Source of the DNA: Myroides sp. N17-2
GTDB taxonomy: Bacteria; Bacteroidota; Bacteroidia; Flavobacteriales; Flavobacteriaceae
Direction of reading: 5' to 3'
NCBI RefSeq assembly: GCF_002286775.1
Contig: NZ_NSGJ01000009.1
Coordinates: 1 to 64,000, forward strand
Length of the DNA: 64,000 nucleotides
Below the pieces are notes generated by a model. That model was given only the letters and a program-made list of their open reading frames with translations, was not told the DNA's origin and searched no databases. The translations under genes were made by a program, and so were the position numbers. Shown here piece by piece: positions 9,030 through 15,719 of the stretch. Numbering within the stretch: position 1 is the stretch's first letter; each line of letters opens with the position of its first letter.

Positions 9030-9740
9030 CTACTCCGCTAGTTTAGCTTTCTTAGCTTTCACGCGTTCTTTTAACCACTCACACCACTGATCTATTCCCT
9101 CTCCGTTAGTAGTACTGATAGGTAGTACTTCTATATTTGGGTTAACCTCTCTAGCATCTTTCGTTACATTCTCTATTGTGAACGGCACATAAGGTAATAA
9201 ATCTATCTTAGACACCAACATTAGCTCACTAGTCAAGAACATACGTGGATACTTCTTAGGCTTGTCATCTCCTTCTGTAGTCGCTAATAGCGTCACTCTG
9301 TAATCTTCCCCTAAGTCAAAAGCAGATGGACATAATAAGTTCCCTACATTCTCTATAAATAACACATCTGTCCCTTCTAGATCGATGTGGTCTAATGCCT
9401 GTAAGATCATCTGTGCTTCGATATGGCACATCCCCCCTGTTACGATCTGAAGTGCGTTTAACCCCACTTCTTTCATACGTACAGCATCTCTATCCGTCTC
9501 AGGATCTCCTACTAATACAGATATATTTAGCTCATTAGATAGGCGCTTACCTGTTTCTTGCATTAAAGTAGTCTTACCAGAACCAGGAGAAGAACACACA
9601 TTAATGACGCAGATATTTTTTAGACGTTCTCTAATCGCATTTGCCACGAAGTCATTTGCTTTTAATAAGTGTAAAGTAGTATTATCACATTGTAGTGAAC
9701 CTACGCGATTTCCTAAACTTTTTGGATTACTTGTTGACAT
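9030..9740 (-). CDS. hypB: HypB GTPase, nickel insertion accessory protein
   Basis: 236 aa. SIMIBI-class GTPase that drives nickel delivery to [NiFe]-hydrogenase and, in Helicobacter, also to urease. Seen: P-loop CSSPGSGKTT (49-58), switch region VGDPETDRDA, the metal-site Cys-His in TGGMCHIEAQ (C105-H106), ENVGNLLCP with Cys137, TEGDDKPKKYP and the base motif SKID (177-180). The N-terminus is short, without the His-rich stretch or CxxCGC site of Escherichia coli HypB. It lies between hypA (13-bp gap) and ureE (7-bp gap). No hydrogenase gene is in view, so urease is the likelier client here. Confidence 0.95.
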   Translation of the reverse strand: MSTSNPKSLGNRVGSLQCDNTTLHLLKANDFVANAIRERLKNICVINVCSSPGSGKTTLMQETGKRLSNELNISVLVGDPETDRDAVRMKEVGLNALQIVTGGMCHIEAQMILQALDHIDLEGTDVLFIENVGNLLCPSAFDLGEDYRVTLLATTEGDDKPKKYPRMFLTSELMLVSKIDLLPYVPFTIENVTKDAREVNPNIEVLPISTTNGEGIDQWCEWLKERVKAKKAKLAE

Positions 9741-9753
9741 AAGTATGGGTGAT

Positions 9754-10101
9754 TTATAATGATTGTTTAAATATTACTTTTGATATGTATAGTTCGTTGC
9801 CTTGTACGATATCCGCAGACGGAGTACCACACGGACAGACGAATCGGTGGTACTCCACCTTAAAGTCTTTATCACAGCTGTGACAGTGTGCGATGATATC
9901 GTTGACCACTACTTCTAATTCCATCTCTTTATAGATTAGATTATCAATGATAAACGCATCAAAGGCATTCTGTATCAACACAGGTTGTACATTAGATAAC
10001 AACCCTGCTGTAACCTGTATTTTCTGAATATCTTCTACTTTAGCCTCGTAGTGCTCCTCTAGGGTAGAAAAGATATCTTTCACGATTGACAATTCATGCA
10101 T
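9754..10101 (-). CDS. hypA: HypA nickel/zinc metallochaperone
   Basis: 115 aa, the usual size. The N-terminus MHELSIVKDI contains His2, the family's nickel ligand. A zinc ribbon follows: CHSC (73-76) and then CPC (89-91), a tight C-x-C form of the usual second CxxC. The closing GNELYISKVI is typical. HypA works with HypB to pass nickel to hydrogenase or urease. It is the first gene of the leftward operon, so the promoter and leader should lie in 10102-10400. Confidence 0.93.
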   Translation of the reverse strand: MHELSIVKDIFSTLEEHYEAKVEDIQKIQVTAGLLSNVQPVLIQNAFDAFIIDNLIYKEMELEVVVNDIIAHCHSCDKDFKVEYHRFVCPCGTPSADIVQGNELYISKVIFKQSL

Positions 10102-10204
10102 CGCTTGATCTTTTTTAAATTCTATAAAATAAATTCTACTTTCTTAGACCTTCTTTATCTGCCTACAACGTGAAGTGATTAGTTGCAGTCAAACTTCTTA
10201 ATTC

Positions 10205-10266
10205 ATTAGTGTGGATTCTCACTGAGGAAGTCAGTACTATTCTTATCGGTTCGAATAGACACTAAT
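10205..10266 (-). promoter_or_regulatory. Candidate three-way-junction RNA in hypA leader
   Basis: Outer stem ATTAGTGT (10205-10212) with ACACTAAT (10259-10266) encloses two perfect hairpins: ACTGA/TCAGT (10221-10235) and CTATTC/GAATAG (10237-10258). An unpaired GAGAATCC strand (sense orientation) completes the junction. It is about 100 nt before the hypA start, between the putative promoter and the gene. I cannot match it to a known riboswitch: the cobalamin box is absent and I see no clear NiCo-riboswitch core. Function is unknown. Confidence 0.45.
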
Positions 10267-10371
10267 TACACTTTTCTTTACTAAATGCTTTAAAGTGGCA
10301 TTCTCAATAAAAGTGATTATCAATGACAACAAACAAGCTATACATCAGCTACGTCCGCATTATCAACGGCA

Positions 10372-10379
10372 CAAATGTA
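10372..10379 (-). promoter_or_regulatory. Candidate -7 element for the hypA operon
   Basis: On the minus strand this reads TACATTTG, a match to the Bacteroidota -7 element TAnnTTTG. No good TTTG -33 element is found 17-23 bp upstream, so an activator may be needed or the call may be wrong. It would give a leader of about 260 nt. Confidence 0.3.
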
Positions 10380-10716
10380 GAAACAGTTCTGCCACTAGAA
10401 TAGCACTAATCTTGACTATTCTACCATAAAATAGGGATTCACATTTCTTTAAGAGTACTATATAAGGGGAAACAGGGAGCAGGGAATGGGGAACGGGGAG
10501 CAAGAAACAGGAAAAAGGAAACAAAGAGCAGGGAGCACACATAGTAATCCAAAACAACATCCTCAATCCACTTCCACAACGGTACGGGCGTATTACTATA
10601 CGCCCTCCAAACTATTCACACCCTGCTGACACTCAATCATAGATATCACATACATCCGTTTAGTATGTCCTAAAAAGAAAACGAAAAAGCCGAATATCTG
10701 ACGACACCCGACTCTA

Positions 10717-11334
10717 CTATTTTTTCTCTCTGTACTTGTTAATTGGAATATAATCTCTAAAAGCAAAAACGACTAATAATAAGAAACCTCCTAGAATTAA
10801 ATACTTCTTATTACCCATTTGTTCATAAAACTCCATTAGACGATTGCGTTTTAACTCAGGAAATGGCTTGTTCGTCACAGGATCAATAACTATCAAATCA
10901 TCTGATACTCTAATATTCTTATTATAATATTTATCATTAACACAAATTATCCTATCCTCAAGTACTATATACATTCCTCCTTTCAGATAAAGCGTTTCTA
11001 GTATACGAATATAACTAGCGTACTCCATCTTTTCTCCTAATAAAATATTGACCCCACTATCATTATCTTTATTCCGCGCTATTCTTTCTATTTCATTTAT
11101 TATTTTATTGACAGTTGGAGTATCATTTTCAATATCTCCATTTAAACTAAAATCAACAAAAGTCATTTCTTCAATAGGAATATTTCCATCAAAAGTACAT
11201 GCACCAATACCCTCTGCCATACGAACAACTATAGCACTATAAGTCTTATACGAATTAGTATAACTAAAATACCACATACACATAAGTGGCAGTAGTATAA
11301 TACTGATCATTCCGGGTATGTAATATTTCTTCAT
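10717..11334 (-). CDS. Bitopic membrane protein, unknown function
   Basis: 205 aa from the ATG at 11334 (MKKYYIPGM); the longer frame to 11367 would overlap the upstream gene. One membrane segment near the N-terminus (about 6-25, ISIILLPLMCMWYF) and one near the C-terminus (KKYLILGGFLLLVVFAF) hold an extracytoplasmic domain between them. In that domain SGVNILLGEKMEYASYIRILETLYLKGG vaguely recalls the ExbD periplasmic fold, which is too weak for a name. It is 16 bp downstream of another membrane-protein gene and probably forms an operon with it. Confidence 0.65.
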   Translation of the reverse strand: MKKYYIPGMISIILLPLMCMWYFSYTNSYKTYSAIVVRMAEGIGACTFDGNIPIEEMTFVDFSLNGDIENDTPTVNKIINEIERIARNKDNDSGVNILLGEKMEYASYIRILETLYLKGGMYIVLEDRIICVNDKYYNKNIRVSDDLIVIDPVTNKPFPELKRNRLMEFYEQMGNKKYLILGGFLLLVVFAFRDYIPINKYREKK

Positions 11335-11350
11335 AATATATACGTTTATC

Positions 11351-12025
11351 TTATCCAAACTTAGCATTCAAGAACTCTTCCCTTTCCAACCCTACCTTAT
11401 CTACGAGATAATCAATTATCACATCCCTAAACTCCTGTTCATTCATTGTATTAGGATCTCTTCTACTCTTGAAGTAGTTTTTCTCAATCATCCTTTTGAC
11501 TAGCTCACCTCCGGTATCAACTTTAAACTCCTTGCCATAATCCTTAGTTACCTTATAAGCGAAAGACCAAATAACTCCTCCCACCATTGCATACAATGTG
11601 GCAAAAAACAGCAAAGCAAATAATCCTAAAAACGTAACTACAAACATAGCAGCAACACTATCCTTCGGTTTTAAGATAGACAGCTTAATCCCTAACTCCT
11701 CTTCTACCCTTTTGATATTCTCTATCCGATTCTGCTTAGGAAATAATTCTTCTAATCGAGTACTCGGCTTTATATCAGACTCGTTTGTATACTTCTGAAG
11801 AACTGTTCTCAGTTTATAAAAAGCTTGTTGGGAAGTACACCCCTCTTTTCTTTCTTGCTTAAAAGTACTTACTAATAGCTCTATCATTTCAGCCACATTC
11901 TTTACTATTGCCAATCTCTTAGGATCTAAAGGCAAATCATATTCATTCACGAAGTCTTCAATAGCATAGTCTAAATCTTCATATTGGTCTCCTTTAAACA
12001 CAAAAGTTTCTTTTACTTTCTCCAT
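11351..12025 (-). CDS. Membrane-associated protein, unknown function
   Basis: 224 aa from the ATG at 12025; the frame extends six bases to a TTG. The N-terminal 125 residues are soluble, charged and helical. A hydrophobic hairpin follows (about 128-158, AAMFVVTFLGLFALLFFATLYAMVGGVIW), then a charged tail with GGELVKRMIEKNYFKSRRD. I do not recognise a family. It is cotranscribed with the bitopic protein gene 16 bp downstream. Together they look like a two-component membrane unit. Confidence 0.65.
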   Translation of the reverse strand: MEKVKETFVFKGDQYEDLDYAIEDFVNEYDLPLDPKRLAIVKNVAEMIELLVSTFKQERKEGCTSQQAFYKLRTVLQKYTNESDIKPSTRLEELFPKQNRIENIKRVEEELGIKLSILKPKDSVAAMFVVTFLGLFALLFFATLYAMVGGVIWSFAYKVTKDYGKEFKVDTGGELVKRMIEKNYFKSRRDPNTMNEQEFRDVIIDYLVDKVGLEREEFLNAKFG

Positions 12026-12123
12026 AACCAACTATCTATTAAACAACTAAAATACTATTTATTCTCTTTCCCTAAACACAGAATCAAAAAAAGGATACTA
12101 CACATCTGTAATATCCTTTCTAA

Positions 12124-12492
12124 TTATTCTATCGAACAAGAAGGTTGACTGATCACCGTCACCTTGTCATGGTGTTTAATAATCTCTTTTCCGCAGTCCG
12201 AAATCGCCTTTAACAGCGGAATAAGCGACTTGCCAAAATCAGACAACTCATATTCCACTCGCAGGGGTGGTTTACTTGTATAAACCGTCCTAATGACGAT
12301 ACCATCTGACTCAAGCTCCTTTAACTGCAAGCTCAGTGTGCGTTCAGTGATATTAACCATCTCTTTTCTAAGCTCGCTGTATCTCTTTTTCTCAATTAGA
12401 TGAATCAAAATCACAGCTTTCCACTTCCCACCTATAAATCGCATCGCCACACTCGTGCTACACGGATATTCTTTATCGTCTATACTATACAT
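12124..12492 (-). CDS. HxlR-family transcriptional regulator
   Basis: 122 aa. Winged helix-turn-helix with the family signature YPCSTSVAMRFIGGKWKAVIL (9-29) and LSLQLKELESDGIVIRTVY as recognition helix and wing. Cys11 sits at the conserved N-terminal position used by redox or aldehyde-sensing members such as YodB/HypR. It diverges from a nitroreductase gene with overlapping promoters between them. This is the classical arrangement of an HxlR repressor that controls a quinone or nitro-compound reductase and itself. Confidence 0.88.
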   Translation of the reverse strand: MYSIDDKEYPCSTSVAMRFIGGKWKAVILIHLIEKKRYSELRKEMVNITERTLSLQLKELESDGIVIRTVYTSKPPLRVEYELSDFGKSLIPLLKAISDCGKEIIKHHDKVTVISQPSCSIE

Positions 12493-12517
12493 TAGTTACT
12501 ATCCTTTTTGACCGTTA

Positions 12518-12551
12518 TTGCAAAGGTAAAATACTATACTTAAGTTTGCAA
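12518..12551. promoter_or_regulatory. Mirror-image overlapping promoters, HxlR/nitroreductase
   Basis: Rightward: TTG (12518-12520), 20 bp, TAAGTTTG (12541-12548). Leftward: TTG (12551-12549), 20 bp, TACCTTTG (12528-12521). Both fit TTG-N17-23-TAnnTTTG. The ends form the inverted repeat TTGCAAA...TTTGCAA, so the -33 of each promoter lies in or beside the -7 of the other. The two promoters occupy the same 34 bp. The symmetric core is also a good candidate operator for the HxlR dimer. Confidence 0.7.
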
Positions 12552-12587
12552 CTATAAAAATGATAGTTTAATTTAATACAATACAAA

Positions 12588-13190
12588 ATGAGTTTTTTAG
12601 AAATTGCTAAGAGTAGATACACCACTAAGAAATACGATCCAACCAAAAAAGTAAGTGGGGACAAAATAGAACAATTAAAACAAATCTTAAATCTTAGTCC
12701 CTCGTCTATCAATAGCCAACCTTGGAAGTTTACCATTGTTGAAAGCGAAAGTGTAAAAAGCGAATTAGCTTCCCTATCATACTTCAATGCACAGAAGATA
12801 AAAGACGCTAGTCACCTAGTAGTATTCAGTGTATTTGACAGCATCGAAGCATTCGAGAACCAGAGTATCCATAATGCTCAAGAAGGAAATAAGGCTTTCT
12901 ACGAAGGCTTCGTAAAACCACTGCCTGAAGAAGATATTAAAGCTTGGTTAAAAAACCAAGTATACATTTCGCTAGGTTTCTTCTTAGCATCATGTGCCAC
13001 TATGGGAATAGATGCCACGCCGATGGAAGGTATCGACAGAGTAGAGTATGATAAGTTACTTAATCCTGATGGAACACATAAGAGTACTTTTGCCGTTGCT
13101 ATCGGATACAGACATAATGAAGACACTAACCAACCATCGATCACTCCAAAAACACGTGTAGATCAAAATAAAATTATCGAAATCAGATAA
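12588..13190 (+). CDS. NAD(P)H-dependent nitroreductase (NfsB-like)
   Basis: 200 aa, typical nitroreductase length. FMN-binding features: AKSRYTTKKYDP (Arg and Lys phosphate contacts, about 7-18), LSPSSINSQPWKF (36-48) and the late ATPMEGIDRVEYDKLL with AVAIGYRHNED. It reduces nitroaromatics, quinones or flavin-type substrates in the cytosol. Divergent from an HxlR regulator, which probably represses it until an electrophile is sensed. A strong terminator follows 4 bp after the stop. Confidence 0.9.
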   Translation: MSFLEIAKSRYTTKKYDPTKKVSGDKIEQLKQILNLSPSSINSQPWKFTIVESESVKSELASLSYFNAQKIKDASHLVVFSVFDSIEAFENQSIHNAQEGNKAFYEGFVKPLPEEDIKAWLKNQVYISLGFFLASCATMGIDATPMEGIDRVEYDKLLNPDGTHKSTFAVAIGYRHNEDTNQPSITPKTRVDQNKIIEIR

Positions 13191-13194
13191 TCAC

Positions 13195-13232
13195 AAGGCA
13201 AGCTATTAATCACAGCTTGCCTTTCTTTTTTT
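13195..13232 (+). terminator. Terminator of nitroreductase gene
   Basis: AAGGCAAGCT (13195-13204) pairs perfectly with AGCTTGCCTT (13214-13223), followed by TTCTTTTTTT. Confidence 0.9.
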
Positions 13233-13484
13233 GCTTTTGCAAAAACGAGACTTGGGTCTCAAAGCTAGCTCCTGCCAAAAACAGGTTTTTACTTTTTAAA
13301 TCCTCCGTTATTTTGTATATTGCTCTTCTCAAACGATTTCTATTCTACTAGAAATCAGCGTTCCTATTTCACAAGAATTAAACATCTTATCCCTCACTCC
13401 TATCTATTTCAATCATATCTCGCATTTGTGTTTCTGAAGCTTCTATATATATTCATATGAAAATATATTGACAGCATCGTGTAT

Positions 13485-13560
13485 CCATAGTGACTCCATT
13501 AAAAAGTTTGTTTTAATGGAGTCACTATGGACTCATTATGGACTCACTATGGACTCACCC
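13485..13560. repeat. Perfect 20-bp hairpin followed by 12-13-bp direct repeats
   Basis: Positions 13485-13504 and 13511-13530 are perfect inverted repeats (arm begins CCATAGTGACTCC) with a 6-nt loop AGTTTG. The right arm runs into copies of ATGGACTCA at 13527, 13539 and 13551, a direct repeat of about 12 bp. No T-run follows and no gene ends nearby, so it is not a plain terminator. Confidence 0.75.
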
Positions 13561-13862
13561 GAACCGAAATAGCATAAAAACAGCTATGGGTGCTAGAAAA
13601 ATAAAGAAATTTTGATTTTGGAGATTTGACCTTGAAATCAAGTCAGAAAATAATAGCGAATTTTGGAATTCCTATACCACAAAGATACAAATTCAAATTT
13701 AAACTTTTCACTACACCCTTACGGATTCTTTTTAAGTCAGTAAATTAAATTCTGAAAATACAGACGTCAAACTACTTTATAAAACAGAGTAGAACATTTT
13801 TCGGTTTATGAAGCAAATTGTAATTGGAGTAAACCTATCTTTTTTACTTTCTGAGAAAATAC

Positions 13863-13870
13863 TACTTTTG
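13863..13870 (+). promoter_or_regulatory. Candidate -7 element
   Basis: TACTTTTG matches TAnnTTTG, 16 bp before the start of the secreted protein at 13886. The leader would be very short. The -33 region is only T-rich, so support is modest. Confidence 0.3.
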
Positions 13871-13885
13871 ACTCAAAACTAAATT

Positions 13886-14278
13886 ATGTCAAGAAGCATT
13901 ATCACTTTCTTACTTTTACTTTTTTCTGTCGTTGGCTTTGCCCAAAAAAATACAGACGGAAAGATGGCTGTTTATGAAATCACTTACCTGAATGGAAAAC
14001 AAGTTAGCAAACAAAAATTAATGCACAAAGCAACTTTGCTCTATGAGGCGTCAGAAGATTATTACTATATCGATGGCGAAAGAGAGGATGGCTTAAAAAC
14101 AGGTATTCCCCTTTTTTACACCAAGACCATTAAGAAAATAAAATACTATAGTTACGATGACACTACATTTAGCAAAACAACAGAGAACAACAATCTCGTT
14201 GTTTTTAAATCAGAGCAAATCACAACCGACTCTAACGAGAAAGAATACTCAGAGATCAGATTAGAACTTACAAAATAA
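13886..14278 (+). CDS. Small secreted protein, unknown function
   Basis: 130 aa. Signal peptide of about 19 residues ending VVGFAQ. The mature part is mostly beta-prone and lysine/aspartate-rich: KMAVYEITYLNGKQVSKQKLMHKATLL, then YYYIDGERED. I do not recognise the family. It is monocistronic, with its own promoter candidate and a perfect terminator four bases after the stop. Confidence 0.75.
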   Translation: MSRSIITFLLLLFSVVGFAQKNTDGKMAVYEITYLNGKQVSKQKLMHKATLLYEASEDYYYIDGEREDGLKTGIPLFYTKTIKKIKYYSYDDTTFSKTTENNNLVVFKSEQITTDSNEKEYSEIRLELTK

Positions 14279-14639
14279 TCCAAACAAAAAGTCAAGGTAA
14301 TATTCCTTGACTTTTTGTTTTTGTCTAAATCTTAAATTCGGTTTTATAGTACTACTTCTTAGATGACCTTTTTGAAATTATCAATCGCGTTAATTAAAAA
14401 ACCACTACTAGCCAAAAAGACAAGACTAACCTTTCCTTAAAATAGAACTTCCGTAGATAGCACTTCCCAAAAAACATCTTCTTGCCTCATACAAGACCAA
14501 ATAACATTGTTTTAAGCAACCATATCCTCTCAAACAATACTTTATTTACAACAGAATAAATTAAAGCTTAAAACAGCCTTATTTTAAACAATAAGTACAA
14601 AAGCTATTAAAACTGGTTTTCTCACCTGATCTTACGAGA
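14279..14639. other. AT-rich gap between convergent genes
   Basis: Holds the terminator at 14282-14326. The rest, to the MarR gene end, is AT-rich without a reading frame or repeat I can support. Confidence 0.5.
14282..14326 (+). terminator. Strong terminator after secreted protein
   Basis: AAACAAAAAGTCAAGG (14282-14297) pairs perfectly with CCTTGACTTTTTGTTT (14305-14320), with a T-rich continuation. Confidence 0.9.
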
Positions 14640-15131
14640 TTACTTCCCCTCAACATCGTTACTCGAAAATGACTCCTCACTATTTTTTTCAAAAAGCGTT
14701 TTCAGATTCAAATCGACTATCGGACGGTATGGACCTAATGCGTCAAAAAAAGTAGTGTCAACATTGCGGACTACTACTAATGCTTTTTGTAAAAGTTCAA
14801 CCCCATTTGGAGTTAACGTAATCACTTTTGCTCTGGTATCAACAGGGTGGTCTTTGCGCTTAATTACCTTCTTTTCTTCAAGGGTACGAAGTACTTTTGA
14901 CACCATCATTCGGTCAGTATTACTGTGATTCGCTATATCTATCTGTGTTACATTTTGGTTCTCTTTTGACAACCAACCTAAAGCAGACATCAAAACAAAC
15001 TGAGTATGGGTAATGTCCAAATTATCCAACTCCCTCTTCATAGCTCTCTGCCATAACATAGTCACTTGCCATAACAAATATCCCGAACTTTCTTCAGGTG
15101 ACTTAAACGGAAACTCTACTACCTCACTCAT
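14640..15131 (-). CDS. MarR-family transcriptional regulator
   Basis: 163 aa. The winged HTH core spans about residues 30-125: THTQFVLMSALGWLS, then VTQIDIANHSNTDRMMVSKVLRTLEEKKVIKRKDHPVDTRAKVITLTPNG, which includes the recognition helix and the D-x-R wing motif. It probably regulates the DinB-like gene 72 bp upstream on the same strand, or a distant target. The ligand is unknown. Confidence 0.9.
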   Translation of the reverse strand: MSEVVEFPFKSPEESSGYLLWQVTMLWQRAMKRELDNLDITHTQFVLMSALGWLSKENQNVTQIDIANHSNTDRMMVSKVLRTLEEKKVIKRKDHPVDTRAKVITLTPNGVELLQKALVVVRNVDTTFFDALGPYRPIVDLNLKTLFEKNSEESFSSNDVEGK

Positions 15132-15203
15132 ATATACTTTTATATTATTTATAATTTACACAGTATTAGTTAAAAACTAACCTACTACTACAATTTACGA
15201 ATA

Positions 15204-15719
15204 CTACTGCTGATCTCTTTCTTTTTTCTGTCTTAAGTGATGCGCCCAATGCATAGGTATTAATCGAAACCACTCCTTAGCACCTAGATAACCAAAGCCA
15301 GGGTGTGGTGTTTTACCACCCAAATCACTTGCTAGTAATCCACTCCAAACTTCCATCATCTCAAGCGCTTTTTTCATTCCTTCTTCCACTTCCTTTTTAC
15401 TACTTGGTACAACAGGGGTATACTCATCCGAAGCAGGTACTTTTATCTTCACAGGAGGAAACTTACCTAATATAGTATAGACCATAAATCCCTTAAAATT
15501 CTTTCGCTTATCGGCATTGTTTTCACTCTCTATACAAACCTCAATTTGCTTTCCATGAAACTGCAGTGTAGAATTAATTAGGTGTAAATAAATCTGTCCT
15601 ATAGACCAGTCATCTGCAGCGCCATTCTCAGTAATTTCTTCTTCAGAATACCCTTTAAGAGCCTCAAACCACACTTTATACACCTGTTTAAAGTCTTTAT
15701 AACCTTTCTCTATAGCCAT
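15204..15719 (-). CDS. DinB-superfamily protein
   Basis: 171 aa, the usual size for the DinB/YfiT four-helix bundle. The metal-ligand histidines appear in the expected places: WSIGQIYLHLINS (His at about 47) and a C-terminal PMHWAHHLRQ (HxxHH-like). Family members are metal-dependent hydrolases or thiol transferases of mostly unknown substrate. First gene of a pair with a downstream MarR regulator. Confidence 0.75.
   Translation of the reverse strand: MAIEKGYKDFKQVYKVWFEALKGYSEEEITENGAADDWSIGQIYLHLINSTLQFHGKQIEVCIESENNADKRKNFKGFMVYTILGKFPPVKIKVPASDEYTPVVPSSKKEVEEGMKKALEMMEVWSGLLASDLGGKTPHPGFGYLGAKEWFRLIPMHWAHHLRQKKERDQQ

Larger units (their letters stand above)
10102..10716. other. Gap upstream of hypA: leader, hairpin repeat, low complexity
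   Basis: The hypA-proximal 280 bp hold a foldable element (10205-10266), a near-palindromic AT-rich segment around TGATTATCA (10315-10323) that could be a Fur-family site, and a TAnnTTTG promoter element (10372-10379). A purine-rich block with repeated CAGGGAGCAGGG-like words lies at about 10465-10538. A copy of the dispersed hairpin family, with arms GGGCGTAT/ATACGCCC, is at 10586-10605. I see no gene. Confidence 0.6.
13191..13885. other. Gap with terminator, perfect hairpin and AT-rich DNA
   Basis: It begins with the nitroreductase terminator, holds the perfect 20-bp hairpin and direct repeats at 13485-13560, and ends with a promoter candidate for the secreted-protein gene. I found no supported reading frame. 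Confidence 0.6.

Noticed and set aside
10205..10266. tRNA or tRNA-like molecule (GGTTCGAA present)
   Set aside because: There is no anticodon arm and no 7-nt T loop in the right place. The fold is a three-way junction with other loop sizes.
10102..10400. Cobalamin riboswitch before hypA
   Set aside because: The conserved B12 box and GCCACTG-type core could not be found on the minus strand.
10363..10566. 67-codon leftward frame rich in Leu, Pro and Cys
   Set aside because: It translates a purine-rich low-complexity stretch and the presumed hypA promoter region.
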